From: Tritrichomonas musculus
Lineage: Eukaryota; Parabasalia; Tritrichomonadida; Tritrichomonadidae
Assembly: GCA_039105265.1 (NCBI GenBank)
Contig: JAPFFF010000017.1
Location: forward strand, 1,240,001-1,304,000
DNA length: 64,000 nucleotides
Direction of reading: 5' to 3'
The notes beneath the pieces were generated by a model. That model had not been told where the DNA came from and made no database searches. It saw only the letters and a list, made by a program, of their open reading frames with translations. Every line of letters begins with the position of its first letter. Within the stretch, counting starts at the first letter, position 1. Positions 18,290 through 28,718 of this stretch are shown one piece after another. Both the position numbers and the translations under genes were made by a program.

Positions 18290-18730
18290 TATCAAGGCTC
18301 TGAAATTTGTCGAAATATTGTTTCCCGCTTCTCCCATCTATGTGACTAGCAACTTTTATCCAATCGATAGATCCACAATCATTTAATAACTTTTAGCAAT
18401 TTATTTGTTTCTGTTTTGGACCATGTTCCTTTGATATGAGGTCCATTTTGGACTGAATTTAATAGATGATCATAATTCAAATCAGAACCAAAGTCATTAA
18501 TGCTTTGTGATCTAATTAAGTCGATAAAATATGAGTATTGGTTATGGTGAACTCCGCCAAAGGCCTTTATAGCACCAAAAGATGATTGACATTGATTAAT
18601 AAAAGTTTCATCATCTACATATTTCAAGGCATGATTTGTTCTCTACATTTCTATCTTTAATGCATGACTGATGTTCATCATTTTCATGATACTTACCGAA
18701 CCAGTCTTTTTTTTCTATACAGACCAAAGA
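18290..18730 (-). pseudogene. Broken Myb/SANT-like gene
   Basis: The best part (18627-18379) reads YVDDETFINQCQSSF, then GGVHHNQYSYFIDLIRSQSI and ends in GTWSKTETNKLLKVI, the first helices of a Myb repeat. The remainder of that repeat (DCGSIDWIKVASHIDGRSGK, QYFDKFQ) follows at once in another frame, and upstream sequence (WFGKYHENDEHQSC) lies in a third. About two frame breaks. The tryptophan spacing W...W fits a Myb repeat, and GRSGKQ is the recognition helix as in trichomonad Myb-like proteins. It may be a host gene copy or a partner gene of the adjacent transposase relic, 60 bases away on the same strand. Confidence 0.6.
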
Positions 18731-19083
18731 GCTAATATAACATATATAGATGAACATTAAATAATATATTATTATTAATGTTTACTAACATTTTATTAAG
18801 ATACAAATATTTTTTTTTACCAACTTTTTCTAATGTTAAAAAAATAATCACTGAAAAAATTCAATAATGAAAAGTAGCACTCAGAATAATTAAGGCAAAC
18901 AAAGTTTCAAAAAAAATTGAGAAAGTGGTGATATTTTTCAAACAAAGTTTAGTCTATTCATTCAAAACAAAATTCTATTCTAATATGAACTGCCCTTCGA
19001 ACCTCCAGTTAATTTGTGATATTTTTTATCAGCCTTCAAAATGACCTCTACTTGAATGGATCAGCATGCATATTTGACCAAAA
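18731..19083. other. AT-rich gap
   Basis: No gene seen. Contains the 5' side of the Myb-like relic and unstructured AT-rich DNA up to the target duplication at 19084. Confidence 0.4.
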
Positions 19084-19092
19084 TTAAAAGAG

Positions 19093-19592
19093 TAACCCTT
19101 CGGCGGTTTTGTAAACTACGGCGACATCACCTATTTTTAAATAGTTTATGTCGATTTTTGGAATTACGGCTCATGGAGTTGAAATTACGGCATATAAAAA
19201 ACGGTAACTTTTTCAAATAATAAATGGTCATATCAAAACTTTTTGAATAATTGCTTTGAATACTTTATATTATAAATAAAAAATTCCTTTTAACCAACTA
19301 AACCAATTTATTACTGAAATTAATCTCACTTGCACATGGTTGTCCTTGCAGTTATATAAGTTGATTTTATTCAACATCAGCATAACATTATTTACTCAAA
19401 TCATCTTCACCTGCTCATATCAATTATCCAAATTCAATCTCATAACTTTTTCAGAAGATTTTAAAAAAAATAAAATTTAATTTCTTCTCAAAATCGACCA
19501 AATAAAATACGGCAATTGTATAGAGGGGTTTCGTCAAAATTACGGATTTGACAACGGCTCTCTCCAACTACGGCCTACGGCTGTAAGGGTTA
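19093..19592. mobile_element. 500-bp non-autonomous DNA transposon with 9-bp target duplication (MULE-like)
   Basis: The element starts TAACCCTT and ends AAGGGTTA, perfect 8-base terminal inverted repeats. It is flanked by identical TTAAAAGAG at 19084-19092 and 19593-19601, a 9-bp target-site duplication. A 9-bp duplication is typical of Mutator-like elements, which trichomonads carry. Subterminal regions hold many direct copies of TACGGC (for example TACGGCG, TTACGGCTC and TTACGGCAT on the left; ATACGGCAA, CTACGGCCTACGGCTG on the right), likely transposase-binding repeats. No coding capacity. The perfect duplication indicates recent insertion. It sits about 250 bases upstream of the CDK9/12-like gene. 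Confidence 0.8.
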
Positions 19593-19838
19593 TTAAAAGA
19601 GTTCTTATTTTCAAAAAACACTAAGTATACAATAAATTAAACCACAAAATTAATAAAATGATATAAATCCAAAATATATATGCAAACATTTGATTAAAAA
19701 ATGAAAATAAAATATTTTTCACAAGATAGGACTAAATATTTATTTTTTTTTTTAAGATATTGAAACTTTGTATGCTTTACATTAACTTTTTCTGTGTAAA
19801 TGAAAAAGAAAACAAATATTCATATTCATTAACAAAAC
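19593..19838. promoter_or_regulatory. Promoter side of the CDK9/12-like gene
   Basis: Between the transposon end and the ATG at 19839. Two initiator-like motifs in tandem, TCATA (19820-19824) and TCATT (19826-19830), lie 8-19 bases before the start, matching the trichomonad TCAYW initiator. No other element seen. Confidence 0.4.
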
Positions 19839-20927
19839 ATGTGCGAAACACCAAATATCCTAATTAGAAATATTGAAGAAATGTTTGAAAAAATTGCTGT
19901 TGTTGGAGAAGGAACTTATGGAACAGTTTATAAATGCCGCGAGATTGAAACTAATAGAATACTTGCTTTGAAAAAAATTAAAATTTTAAAATCTCAGGAA
20001 AATGAAGGATTTCCATTGAATTCAATCAGAGAAATAAGGATTCTCCGCTGGCTTCATCATGATAATATTATTGGTCTGAGAAATATTATAACAACAAGTG
20101 ATGATGAAGTTTACTTAGCATTTGATTATTGCGAATATGATTTATATGGCCTAATTTACACAGAAGAAAATCCTTTTACTGATGAACACATTGTATCATT
20201 TATTAAGCAACTTCTCGTTTCATTGAAAGTGTGCCAAAACTCTCATATAATTCATAGAGATCTTAAACCAGCTAATATTTTTATCACAGATAAAAATGTT
20301 CTTAAGCTTGGCGATTTTGGACTTGCACGCAGAATTGTTGAGAACAGTCAAACAAGATATACGTCAAAAGTCATAACATTATACTACCGAGCTCCAGAAC
20401 TACTTCTTGATTGCAAACAATATAAATATGAAGTTGATATATGGAGCGTTGGTTGCATCATATATGAATTAATTACAAAAGACATTCTTTTCCAATGCCC
20501 TCGTGATAATGCAAAAGAAATACCTCAAGCACAAGCTATATTTGAAATGTGTGGAACTCCTGATCTTACAGAATGGCCAGAATTCAAAAACCTCGATAAG
20601 AATTGCTTATTTGTAAATAAGACAAAACAACCAAGTCGATTAAAAGAACATCTCGAAGAAAAAATTCCTGAACGTTTCAAAGATTCTATCGATCTTCTTT
20701 TACAGATGCTTCAATTAACTCCATCCAAAAGAATTACTGCTGAGGAAGCTATAATGCATCCATTTATAACAAAATATGGAGATAGTATTGAACCAAGTAA
20801 ACTTCCTCCAATTAATGCAAAAACAGAATTACATCAAAGAGAAGTCTCGGAAAGAAAAAAAAAACGAAATGAAAATCTTGCCGAATTAAGACATGAACCA
20901 AAAACACCAGAACACATTAAACTTTAA
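19839..20927 (+). CDS. Cyclin-dependent kinase, CDK9/CDK12-like
   Basis: 362 residues. Glycine loop GEGTYG at 23-28, lysine K45, a cyclin-binding helix EGFPLNSIRE (59-65 is PLNSIRE, compare PITAIRE of CDK12/13 and PITALRE of CDK9), HRDLKPAN from 139, DFGLARR from 159, and T-loop RYTSKVITLYYRAPE with T175 in the place of the activating threonine. FEMCGTPDLTEWPEF matches the CDK9/12 form of the GTP motif. The C-terminal 45 residues are basic and Glu/Lys-rich (SERKKKRNENLAELR), as in transcription-type CDKs. These kinases phosphorylate the RNA polymerase II tail and Spt5. The choice between CDK9 and CDK12 cannot be made by eye. Confidence 0.88.
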   Translation: MCETPNILIRNIEEMFEKIAVVGEGTYGTVYKCREIETNRILALKKIKILKSQENEGFPLNSIREIRILRWLHHDNIIGLRNIITTSDDEVYLAFDYCEYDLYGLIYTEENPFTDEHIVSFIKQLLVSLKVCQNSHIIHRDLKPANIFITDKNVLKLGDFGLARRIVENSQTRYTSKVITLYYRAPELLLDCKQYKYEVDIWSVGCIIYELITKDILFQCPRDNAKEIPQAQAIFEMCGTPDLTEWPEFKNLDKNCLFVNKTKQPSRLKEHLEEKIPERFKDSIDLLLQMLQLTPSKRITAEEAIMHPFITKYGDSIEPSKLPPINAKTELHQREVSERKKKRNENLAELRHEPKTPEHIKL

Positions 20928-21166
20928 ATCTTTATATGATTGTTTATAATAAATATAATATATATCTATAAATACTTTTCTCTTAGTTTTATAGAAGATC
21001 AATATTTATTCAATTTAAAAAAATTTATTTTTTTAATTTTTATTTGAAATAATGCCCATAAATACTTTTTTTGCGCAATTATCGTCAATAAAGGTACAAA
21101 TTGCGATAACAATAATTTATGAAAAATTCTAAACAAGTCACATAACTTTTTATTAGTAAATTCGTG

Positions 21167-21640
21167 ATGATCGGCATAATTTTATACGGTATCATCATTC
21201 TCACCTACGCTTTGCCATGGGTTAAAGTTACTGAAGAATGGTATGCACCAGGACAACTTGTTATTCCATATTTTAAATACTTTTTAACACAAGCTAATAT
21301 TTTGAAACAAACATCAGACTCACCACCATCAATTGGTGATGTATTTGTTTATGAAAAATCGTTACGCTACCTTAGCTCACCACCTGAAGAAGGAGGCCCT
21401 CATAATCAAATTACTTTTGAACTCATGGCTTATGCAATGTTAGCTGTTGCTGTCATTCTACTTATTCCATTAAAATTAACAAGAGTCATTGGTTACTTGC
21501 TATCTCTTGCTAGTAGTGGAGCATTCCTCTTAGCAATGCTTTTCCTTGAAGGAAAAACAATTGAAAACCTTAGTTTTGGTTTATATTCCAATCTTGCTTG
21601 CTCCTTAATCTTTCTCATAGCAACTTTCTTTATTTTTTAA
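21167..21640 (+). CDS. Small four-helix membrane protein
   Basis: 157 residues from the ATG at 21167; the frame's earlier codon is GTG. Hydrophobic stretches at about 2-18, 85-104, 108-130 and 138-157 indicate four membrane helices; the first may be a signal anchor. The loop between helices 1 and 2 (about 65 residues, WVKVTEEWYAPGQLVIPYF, SPPEEGGPHNQ) would be luminal or extracellular. Family not recognised. It may sit in the ER or plasma membrane. The stop is TAAA. It converges with the small axonemal-type gene. Confidence 0.7.
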   Translation: MIGIILYGIIILTYALPWVKVTEEWYAPGQLVIPYFKYFLTQANILKQTSDSPPSIGDVFVYEKSLRYLSSPPEEGGPHNQITFELMAYAMLAVAVILLIPLKLTRVIGYLLSLASSGAFLLAMLFLEGKTIENLSFGLYSNLACSLIFLIATFFIF

Positions 21641-21846
21641 ATAATATAAATTCAAAATATAAAAATTTTGTGTCAAATAAGGCAAAATAAGAAAAGATAA
21701 CATTTAATAATAAAAGTGCAAATCATTATGAATATTAGTTGAGATTATTTCGATATAAATCATAAGATTTAATATCAAAAAAATTTAAAATTCCATAACA
21801 AATGTATGAATTAATAACAAAGAAGATCACTAAGTTTAAAACGAAT

Positions 21847-22380
21847 TTATTTTTTCCTCCATCCTGGTGACCATGTTGAATCAGTGCAAGCATAACGAGG
21901 CTTAACTTTGGCTCTAGGGCTTTGCTGTGAATTAGTTCCTCGCGTTCTATAAAATGATGTTTCGGGCCTGCAGTAAGCTTTTTGATAAGTTGTCTTGAAT
22001 CTTGTTTTATTTGGATCTTCAAATTGATGCGTGAGATAACGAGGAGTAAGTGTTGAGCCGGGAACAATTTCTTGAGCCATTGTTGCTGTTCCTTGAAGTC
22101 TTCTTCTTCTATCTGCTGTACGAATTCTTCTATGGATATTATTTCGTTCTTCAAGATGAGATATGTCTGTATCATCTTGATATTGTGATCTCGTGACAGG
22201 AGGGTAATCCATTTCCCATTTTGGATTTTCTTCAGAAGGCTTTATATGACATTCAACTGTCATATCCTTTGTTTGAACTCCAGTATCACCAAAATGCTTT
22301 TCAAGTGCAATACGTTGCTCGTACCAATTATCAACAAGTGTTCTACATCCATAATTCTTCAGATTACAAGCGCAAGACAT
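21847..22380 (-). CDS. Small basic protein, possibly an axonemal microtubule inner protein
   Basis: 177 residues, no long coiled coil and no membrane segment. Rich in Arg, Tyr, Pro and Trp, with LVDNWYEQRIALEK near 15-28, YPPVTRSQYQDD, a basic RTADRRRRLQGTA and TTYQKAYCRP, FYRTRG. Short aromatic/Arg motifs of this kind are seen in ciliary microtubule inner proteins; NWYEQR recalls the NWMEERRKF segment of CFAP107. That match is short and by eye only, so I offer it as a possibility. The N-terminal MSCACNLKNYGC has three Cys and may be lipid-modified or disulphide-linked. Confidence 0.65.
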   Translation of the reverse strand: MSCACNLKNYGCRTLVDNWYEQRIALEKHFGDTGVQTKDMTVECHIKPSEENPKWEMDYPPVTRSQYQDDTDISHLEERNNIHRRIRTADRRRRLQGTATMAQEIVPGSTLTPRYLTHQFEDPNKTRFKTTYQKAYCRPETSFYRTRGTNSQQSPRAKVKPRYACTDSTWSPGWRKK

Positions 22381-23357
22381 ATCAAAACTTTTTTTACGTT
22401 AATAAATAAAAAACTCGTTTTTAAATTTAAATAAACTTTGAAAAAGTTTATATTTTTGAATTTATAGATACATATATTAACACAAAAAATTTGCATATTA
22501 ATTAATTCAATATCTTGATTAAATAATATAAAAATACATTATTTTATGCAATTAAAGATCTTTTTAAAAGATAGTTCATATGCTATTCATTTTTTCTAGG
22601 CGAATTTGTGATTTTTTTAGCCCTCATATTTTTTTTTTTTATTGAAATAACTTTTTTATGTATATTTTTTTTTTTTTTTTGAAAATACCTTTGTAGATTT
22701 ATATATCAGAAATCTTTCTTTTATAATAGGCAAACTTTTTATAGGCAAAATAATTATTGAATAGAATCAAACTTTGCTTTTCGGCGTTTAATATAGACCA
22801 AATGCATTAGTATATGAACATTTGACTATAAGTACTTTATGATTTATACATTAATTCTACTACATTTAATTATAAAAAAAAAAAAAAATAAAATAATCGT
22901 TTTTTTCACGCGGATGATAAAGACAGCATATTATTACTTGAAGTTTTAAATAAAATTTATACAATAACTTAACTTAAAAAATACTTATATATATATATCT
23001 TGCAATTAATGCAGAAGTTAAGTAAATAATTAGTGAACTGTTAAAATATATATAACAAAACAGAATTTGAGCATTCCAATGAAGTCATTAGATATCAAAA
23101 CAACTGTTATTTTTACAGTAAAATTCTTCAGAAAGGTGGGATATTTATTTCCAAATAATTGAATTAAAGTATAATCAATCTTTATGAAAAATTCAATATA
23201 CTACGTTTTTGTTCCTTTTCAATTTTGTACCGTGCTTTTTTTATTTAAATAGAATTGAATATGATAAAAATCGTAAAGGTTAAAAAAGAGCCAAATTTAT
23301 TTTCATAAATACCAAAATCATTTCAGTGGGCAAAAAAAACATCAATATTCCATTCAG
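22381..23357. other. Divergent promoter gap, AT-rich
   Basis: Nearly 1 kb between divergent genes, with long poly-T runs near 22629, 22668 and a poly-A near 22875. No gene, hairpin or transposon end that I can support. Confidence 0.4.
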
Positions 23358-24695
23358 ATGAGCCTTTTTACGATTACTTTCAGTGAGTCAAGTGACTCAT
23401 CTGATGATATAACTCCCCAGTTAAGTTTTCAATCCAACAGGGAAAAATCTCAGAATGTTCTATGTCGCCGCCCAATTCCATGCTGCAAGCAGGTAAAATC
23501 CGTCATTCATACAATAAAAATTGGTTCAGAAAGATCCAACTTTGAGTATAATTTGAATTCGTCAAATTCAAACTCAAATCCAAATCCATCACAAAAAAAG
23601 AATTCATTATCAAATCAATCCCCATCAAAAGATACTTTTATCTACAAAAATGGGAGGAGATTTATTTCACCAAAGGGCTCATCTCTTTCGCCTAATCAAA
23701 ATTCTATTAATCAGTTTCGAAAAATTAATCCTCGGATAAAACAGATTAATTTGAATATTGATGATGAATCTGAATCGTACTACTCTCAATATTCATATTA
23801 TCAATATGACTCTGAGCCACAACAGGTAAATGAAAGTGGAAATATATCTATGGATGATAGTAACGTTAATAATTTACCAATTATTAATTCACAAATCAAT
23901 CAATCCTCTCAGAGTAACATTCAAGATAGTACGTCTAAAATCGACTTATCTTCAGAATTACACTCTAACGAATTAATTAATTCAACACATTCAGTAAATA
24001 ACAATATTATAGAAAAAAACTCAAATTTAGAACAGCAAAAAATATCAAAAACGCAATCTCAGGAACTTACTAAATATATAATTGATCGAAAAAAGAATGG
24101 AATATCAATTAAAGGAAAAAGCCTAAAATTTACACTTAAAGCTTGCAAAGTCAATGATTCTAATGAAAATAACGAGAGAGCATTCACACCATTTATTGAA
24201 GCATTAGTTAAGGGATCAAACATTTCATTTGTAAACTCGAATACAAATGAAATCATCGGCTCAATGAAAGCTAAAGAAAAATTTAGTCGTTTTGTAATAC
24301 ATAAAGGAGGCCCATATGGCCAAGTTATTATGGAAATATGCTACAAATCATTTAATAATGTAAAACCTCGAAAATCATATATAAAAATATATGACCAAAT
24401 ATTTTCACAAAATGATAATAATTCTAATTCTGATACTCAATTTGACATTATTAATAATATGTTAAAAAGCAGAAGCCCGAAAAGAGGTTCATTCGGAATG
24501 TGGAGCCTTGATTTCGGAAACAGAAAGATAATATCAAGCATTAAAAATTCAATCATTGTTGACAAAAACAACATTGAATATTTAATCATAGGAAAGATAG
24601 CCGAAAATTCTCTTTCCGTCGAAGCAGTTAATGGAATGGATCCAATATGCGTTCTTGGTATTGCAATTTCTTCCTTCTTGTATCCTAAACCATAA
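23358..24695 (+). CDS. Tubby-like domain protein
   Basis: 445 residues. Residues 1-230 are Ser/Asn/Gln-rich and disordered. The C-terminal half has the Tubby layout: opening strands KNGISIKGKSLKFTLKA, then FVNSNTNEIIGSMKAKEKF and RFVIHKGGPYGQVIM, and the diagnostic end FGMWSLDFGNRKIISSIKNS, IIGKIAENSLSVEAVNGMDP and ICVLGIAISSFLYPKP, compare the YxLNFxGRVTxxSVKNFQ, FGKVxxDxFxMDxxxPxS and QAFAICLSSFD blocks of Tubby proteins. Tubby domains bind PI(4,5)P2 and carry membrane proteins into cilia in animals. The ending lacks the usual final Cys-Glu. Family call is firm for the last 80 residues and weaker before. Confidence 0.8.
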   Translation: MSLFTITFSESSDSSDDITPQLSFQSNREKSQNVLCRRPIPCCKQVKSVIHTIKIGSERSNFEYNLNSSNSNSNPNPSQKKNSLSNQSPSKDTFIYKNGRRFISPKGSSLSPNQNSINQFRKINPRIKQINLNIDDESESYYSQYSYYQYDSEPQQVNESGNISMDDSNVNNLPIINSQINQSSQSNIQDSTSKIDLSSELHSNELINSTHSVNNNIIEKNSNLEQQKISKTQSQELTKYIIDRKKNGISIKGKSLKFTLKACKVNDSNENNERAFTPFIEALVKGSNISFVNSNTNEIIGSMKAKEKFSRFVIHKGGPYGQVIMEICYKSFNNVKPRKSYIKIYDQIFSQNDNNSNSDTQFDIINNMLKSRSPKRGSFGMWSLDFGNRKIISSIKNSIIVDKNNIEYLIIGKIAENSLSVEAVNGMDPICVLGIAISSFLYPKP

Positions 24696-24971
24696 TCTTT
24701 GTTTATTTTATGCGAAATTATTATTATTATTATAGTAAAAAAACAATCATATTTACCAAACCATTATTCAGATATTTTTTTTTTCTATTTTTCTCAAAAC
24801 TATATGCTCTTTTCATGATTTAACACATTTGAAGTACATACTTAAATTGTCATCACTTTTAGAGGATTATATATAGAGAATTTTTTGTTACATGAAAGAT
24901 ATTATTTATTAATATTTACATTTATTTTTAAATCATTTCTAACTGATTTCTATAATTATTTTGACAAGATT

Positions 24972-27900
24972 TTATTTTTGCTCATCTTTTTGCAAATCGC
25001 CCATTTCTTCGATATTTATATTAACACCGAATTTTGCAGGGTCGCAATTTCTCTTTTTAAGATTTTCAGCAAACATTAAATCTATTGCATTACAAACTTT
25101 TTCAACCGACAATTTCCTTCCAAATAATTGACTTTTCTCATTTATATTATATTTTCCATCACTTAATTTTACCAAATCATTTTCATTTTGCATCTTTGCC
25201 ATATCGTTATCATTTTCATTATTTACATCAACTTCATCATCATTTTTATTTATTAGATTATTTTTGAGTAAATATTCTTTGATGATGAAAGCATCGTCAT
25301 ATTTTCGAAGTTTAAAGAGACAATAAAGAGCATGCAAGTACTCTTTAGCCGTCAAGAAGAAGAGCATTGCTTTTCTAATTTGCTGTTTTACTTCATTGAA
25401 AATTTTACAAGCAATATAAAAACAAGCATTTTCTTTCTCTTCTTTGGTAATTGTGTTGCTTGATCTGATAAACTTCATTGCTTCATGAAAAAGCTTCATT
25501 TGAAGCAAGTATTCAACAGCTACACTGTCAAGTTTAGCAAGTTTAAGAAGAAGACATCCTTGTGATACTTTACCATTGAAAATGAGACTAATACCGGCTG
25601 ATTTGATTCGTGCACATTGCTCTTCTGTGATACCATCTTCTTCAAATGAAAGTGCAGCAGTTGATAGAATTGTATGGAAAAGAAAAGTCGATGATTTGGG
25701 ATTTTCTTTGGAGAAAACTTTCATTGATTCTTCCGTTTTATTTGCATATAAAAGCGTCTTATAACAATAATTTGGATCAATATCAGTAATATTGCCAAGT
25801 TCAATAAGATCACAAATAGCATCGTCATATTGTTTGGAGTCACTTTCAGCATAAAGATGCATATAACGGAAACAAGGGCGATCAAGAAGAAACAGCCAGA
25901 AAATACGAGCTGTTCGTGAAAGGTATGCAAGATGCCTGTCCATGAAGCCAACTTTGGTCTTGTATAACCAAACTGAAGGAAGATAGACTGGATTTGTCAC
26001 TGGGCTGCTTTTTGAATAGAAACAAATTTTTGCGTTTTTATGTTGTTTTATAGGTTTCGTCATAATAATTTTCTTTTCTTTATCACTTTTTTCAGAATCA
26101 CCAGAATCAGATTGATTATTTTCATCTCTTTTTTCTGTTTCATCTTGATTTTGATTATCAATGTTTTCATCTTCGGTTTCTGGTTCATCTTCTATTCCAG
26201 TTTCTTGCGGATGGAATTTGAGGACTGGATTGTTTCTTAGACTGTGGATGTCAAATTTATCTTGGATGGGAATTGGCATCGATTTATCATTTAATTTTAA
26301 TCTTTTTAGATCAGATAATTTAATGAAGTAAACAGAAGAATGCATGCTGAGAACCATGAGAAGGTAATTGTTGAACATCTTAAAATGTGCTACTGATGAA
26401 GCACATTTTACAACTTTTTCATTGGAGATTCCATAAAGGACATTGTCACTTGTGAGAGCAAAGATTCTTTGCCCATAAATTTTGATATTTCTGACAGAAT
26501 AACCGTTTAATAAAACTTTTGAGGCAACAGGTGTTTTCTTTGAATAATTAAACATATGAATAAAACTGTCTTCAGTTCCAAAGGCAAATGTTTTCCCATA
26601 CCAGGCACAACAACGAGGTATCATGAGTTTGTCTAAGGACATTCTTCTAATTACATTAGTAATTCCATTTTCGGTGGAATAATTGAAGAAAACAGCAACA
26701 TGAGTCTCAAGAAGTGCCATGACACTCCCAGAGACAGAAGTTGAAACTGTTGGCGAATTTGCTTCATCATCATCAAAGCAAAAATCTATAATACGATAAT
26801 TTGATGTAAATAAATGCTCTCTACCATCAATAAAAACGCCAAGCACACACGGATCACGTTGAATAACAAGAGCCCCATTTGAATTCCCAATACATTTATT
26901 TCGTTGCGATTTGATTGAATACTGGTGATACTTTTTTATAACTTTATCAGCTAAGTTAACATCACCAACAGAACCATCGTTTTTAGCATAATAAATAGCA
27001 CTTTTGGCTTGATTTAATGATACAAAGGTGATACTATTGCTGTTACTAATATTGAAATAATCATTATTATTATCGTTTATATCATTTGTAAAGTTTCCGC
27101 TTTCGGCAATATTGTCACTACTTGGCAAACTACTCATGAATATACTATTGTCGTTGAGGCTTCGCTTGTTAGGTGATAGATTGTAAACGTTCTTTTCGTT
27201 TACATTATATGCATTACCACTAATTAGAAAACCTTTTTCTGTTCCAAATACATAATAAGTACCATCTGTATCAAATGAAGTGATTTTATCAAGATAAAGA
27301 GGTAAAATTGAAATAATCCGAAAAGAATAAATGTCAAAAAGCGCGAGTCCTAAAGGATCATAATTTAAAACGAGAAAATCATCACGAAGTGGTGACATTC
27401 TATATGATAGAAGTGTTTGATCTTGAATAGTATGATTAAGATTATGAACAGAAAATAAGTTAAATGGTTTTTGAAGGTGAAGTAGAGACAAGGATCCTGT
27501 TTTATAAATAACAAGCAACTTACTGTGATCAGTGGGAAATTGTATAATATCTTCAAGTTGAGAGGAGTTACGCTGATCGTGCGAAAGGGGAATAATGGTT
27601 TGAAGTTCAACATTGTAAAGCATAATAGAATCTTCTGTTACAAAGAACAAGTAATCTCTAATATGGTAAGAAAACTTTGCACTTTGTATCTTTTCATCTG
27701 TGATTTCCATTGGTACTGATAATGGAATTGGAGGTTTATGAACTTCTTTGATTGTGTATATCTGAAAGTAACTAGTATTTTTACCATATAAAAATAAGCG
27801 ATCATTCCGATATGGATCAATTGTAAAATGAGTCATTTGCTCAGGAATTTTTGCTTCCCAAGTGCAATTCAAGAGAAGAGTTGGCGAATCTTTTTTCTCA

Positions 27901-28292
27901 AATAACGTATAGAATGTCAGTTGCCCAGTTTTATAGAGAACAATAAATCCGTTTTCATAAAGTTCGATTTGCTGAACATATAAGTTCATATTTCGGGAGT
28001 GTGGTTTTGAAATAAAATTTCGCGTTTGAAAATCATAAAGATATAAATGATTTCCAGAATTTCCAATAATAAGAAATCGATTTGTTTTGTCAAAACGTAA
28101 TGCAGTAATTGGATGATCCCCAGCAATAAATGAAAATCCTTGATGTAATTGAAAATCTTTCATATAAGATAATGTAACTGTATTTCCAGAAGCAACTGCA
28201 ATAATATGAAGAGAAGAAAAATCTATGGCATTGATATTCTTTTTGGTAAAAGATGCTGGGAAAAGAGGTATTTGCTGATCGAACGAATACAT
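24972..28292 (-). CDS. WD-repeat plus alpha-solenoid protein, WDR11-like
   Basis: 1106 residues. Residues 1-700 are beta-propeller-like (repeated AVASGNTVTLSYM, LIIGNSGNHLYLYDFQ, FGTEDSFIHMFNYS), enough for two propellers. An acidic, disordered link near 715-770 (ETEDENIDNQNQDETEKRDE) follows. From about 800 the protein is helical: LSRTARIFWLFLLDRPC, GCLLLKLAKLDSVAVEYLLQ, FYIACKIFNEVKQQIRKAMLFF. The order and length match WDR11 (about 1,220 residues), a subunit of a complex that captures AP-1 vesicles at the trans-Golgi. Other propeller-solenoid coats (IFT or COPI type) are the alternatives. It is divergent from RPN12. Confidence 0.72.
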   Translation of the reverse strand: MYSFDQQIPLFPASFTKKNINAIDFSSLHIIAVASGNTVTLSYMKDFQLHQGFSFIAGDHPITALRFDKTNRFLIIGNSGNHLYLYDFQTRNFISKPHSRNMNLYVQQIELYENGFIVLYKTGQLTFYTLFEKKDSPTLLLNCTWEAKIPEQMTHFTIDPYRNDRLFLYGKNTSYFQIYTIKEVHKPPIPLSVPMEITDEKIQSAKFSYHIRDYLFFVTEDSIMLYNVELQTIIPLSHDQRNSSQLEDIIQFPTDHSKLLVIYKTGSLSLLHLQKPFNLFSVHNLNHTIQDQTLLSYRMSPLRDDFLVLNYDPLGLALFDIYSFRIISILPLYLDKITSFDTDGTYYVFGTEKGFLISGNAYNVNEKNVYNLSPNKRSLNDNSIFMSSLPSSDNIAESGNFTNDINDNNNDYFNISNSNSITFVSLNQAKSAIYYAKNDGSVGDVNLADKVIKKYHQYSIKSQRNKCIGNSNGALVIQRDPCVLGVFIDGREHLFTSNYRIIDFCFDDDEANSPTVSTSVSGSVMALLETHVAVFFNYSTENGITNVIRRMSLDKLMIPRCCAWYGKTFAFGTEDSFIHMFNYSKKTPVASKVLLNGYSVRNIKIYGQRIFALTSDNVLYGISNEKVVKCASSVAHFKMFNNYLLMVLSMHSSVYFIKLSDLKRLKLNDKSMPIPIQDKFDIHSLRNNPVLKFHPQETGIEDEPETEDENIDNQNQDETEKRDENNQSDSGDSEKSDKEKKIIMTKPIKQHKNAKICFYSKSSPVTNPVYLPSVWLYKTKVGFMDRHLAYLSRTARIFWLFLLDRPCFRYMHLYAESDSKQYDDAICDLIELGNITDIDPNYCYKTLLYANKTEESMKVFSKENPKSSTFLFHTILSTAALSFEEDGITEEQCARIKSAGISLIFNGKVSQGCLLLKLAKLDSVAVEYLLQMKLFHEAMKFIRSSNTITKEEKENACFYIACKIFNEVKQQIRKAMLFFLTAKEYLHALYCLFKLRKYDDAFIIKEYLLKNNLINKNDDEVDVNNENDNDMAKMQNENDLVKLSDGKYNINEKSQLFGRKLSVEKVCNAIDLMFAENLKKRNCDPAKFGVNINIEEMGDLQKDEQK

Positions 28293-28718
28293 TTTGAATT
28301 TTGTATATATTCAAAAACACAAACAGATTATTATTTTTTTATTTACATATTTTGCTTATTTTTAGCATATTAATTTTAGTTTATATCTCTTATTTAAAAA
28401 TATATTAATATTAAAATTAACATATTTTATTCTCTTATATGAAGAATCTTATCTTATCTTATCTTATACTTTTTTTTTTTTTTTTGTTTGTTTGCTCAAG
28501 CAAAAAATGTACTCTTATATTTTTTTAAAAGAAATTTTTGAAATCTCATGATAAAAACTTAAAAATTTTAAGTTAAAATCAAATCAAACTCAATTACCAA
28601 TATTGAAGAGTCTATTTGATTTTAAATACAATATTAATGAATGATATTACAGATATTATCCGCCTTTTTATGATGTTTTTTCTTAATTCGACCAACTTAA
28701 GAAAAAGTGACATTTTAA
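28293..28718. promoter_or_regulatory. Divergent promoter region with ATCTT microsatellite
   Basis: 426 bases between the WDR11-like gene and RPN12. Contains four tandem ATCTT units at 28446-28465, then a 15-base T run. GACATTTTAAATG covers the RPN12 start; a similar ACATTT precedes the RRM gene. No classical TATA evidence can be drawn in such AT-rich DNA. Confidence 0.4.
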
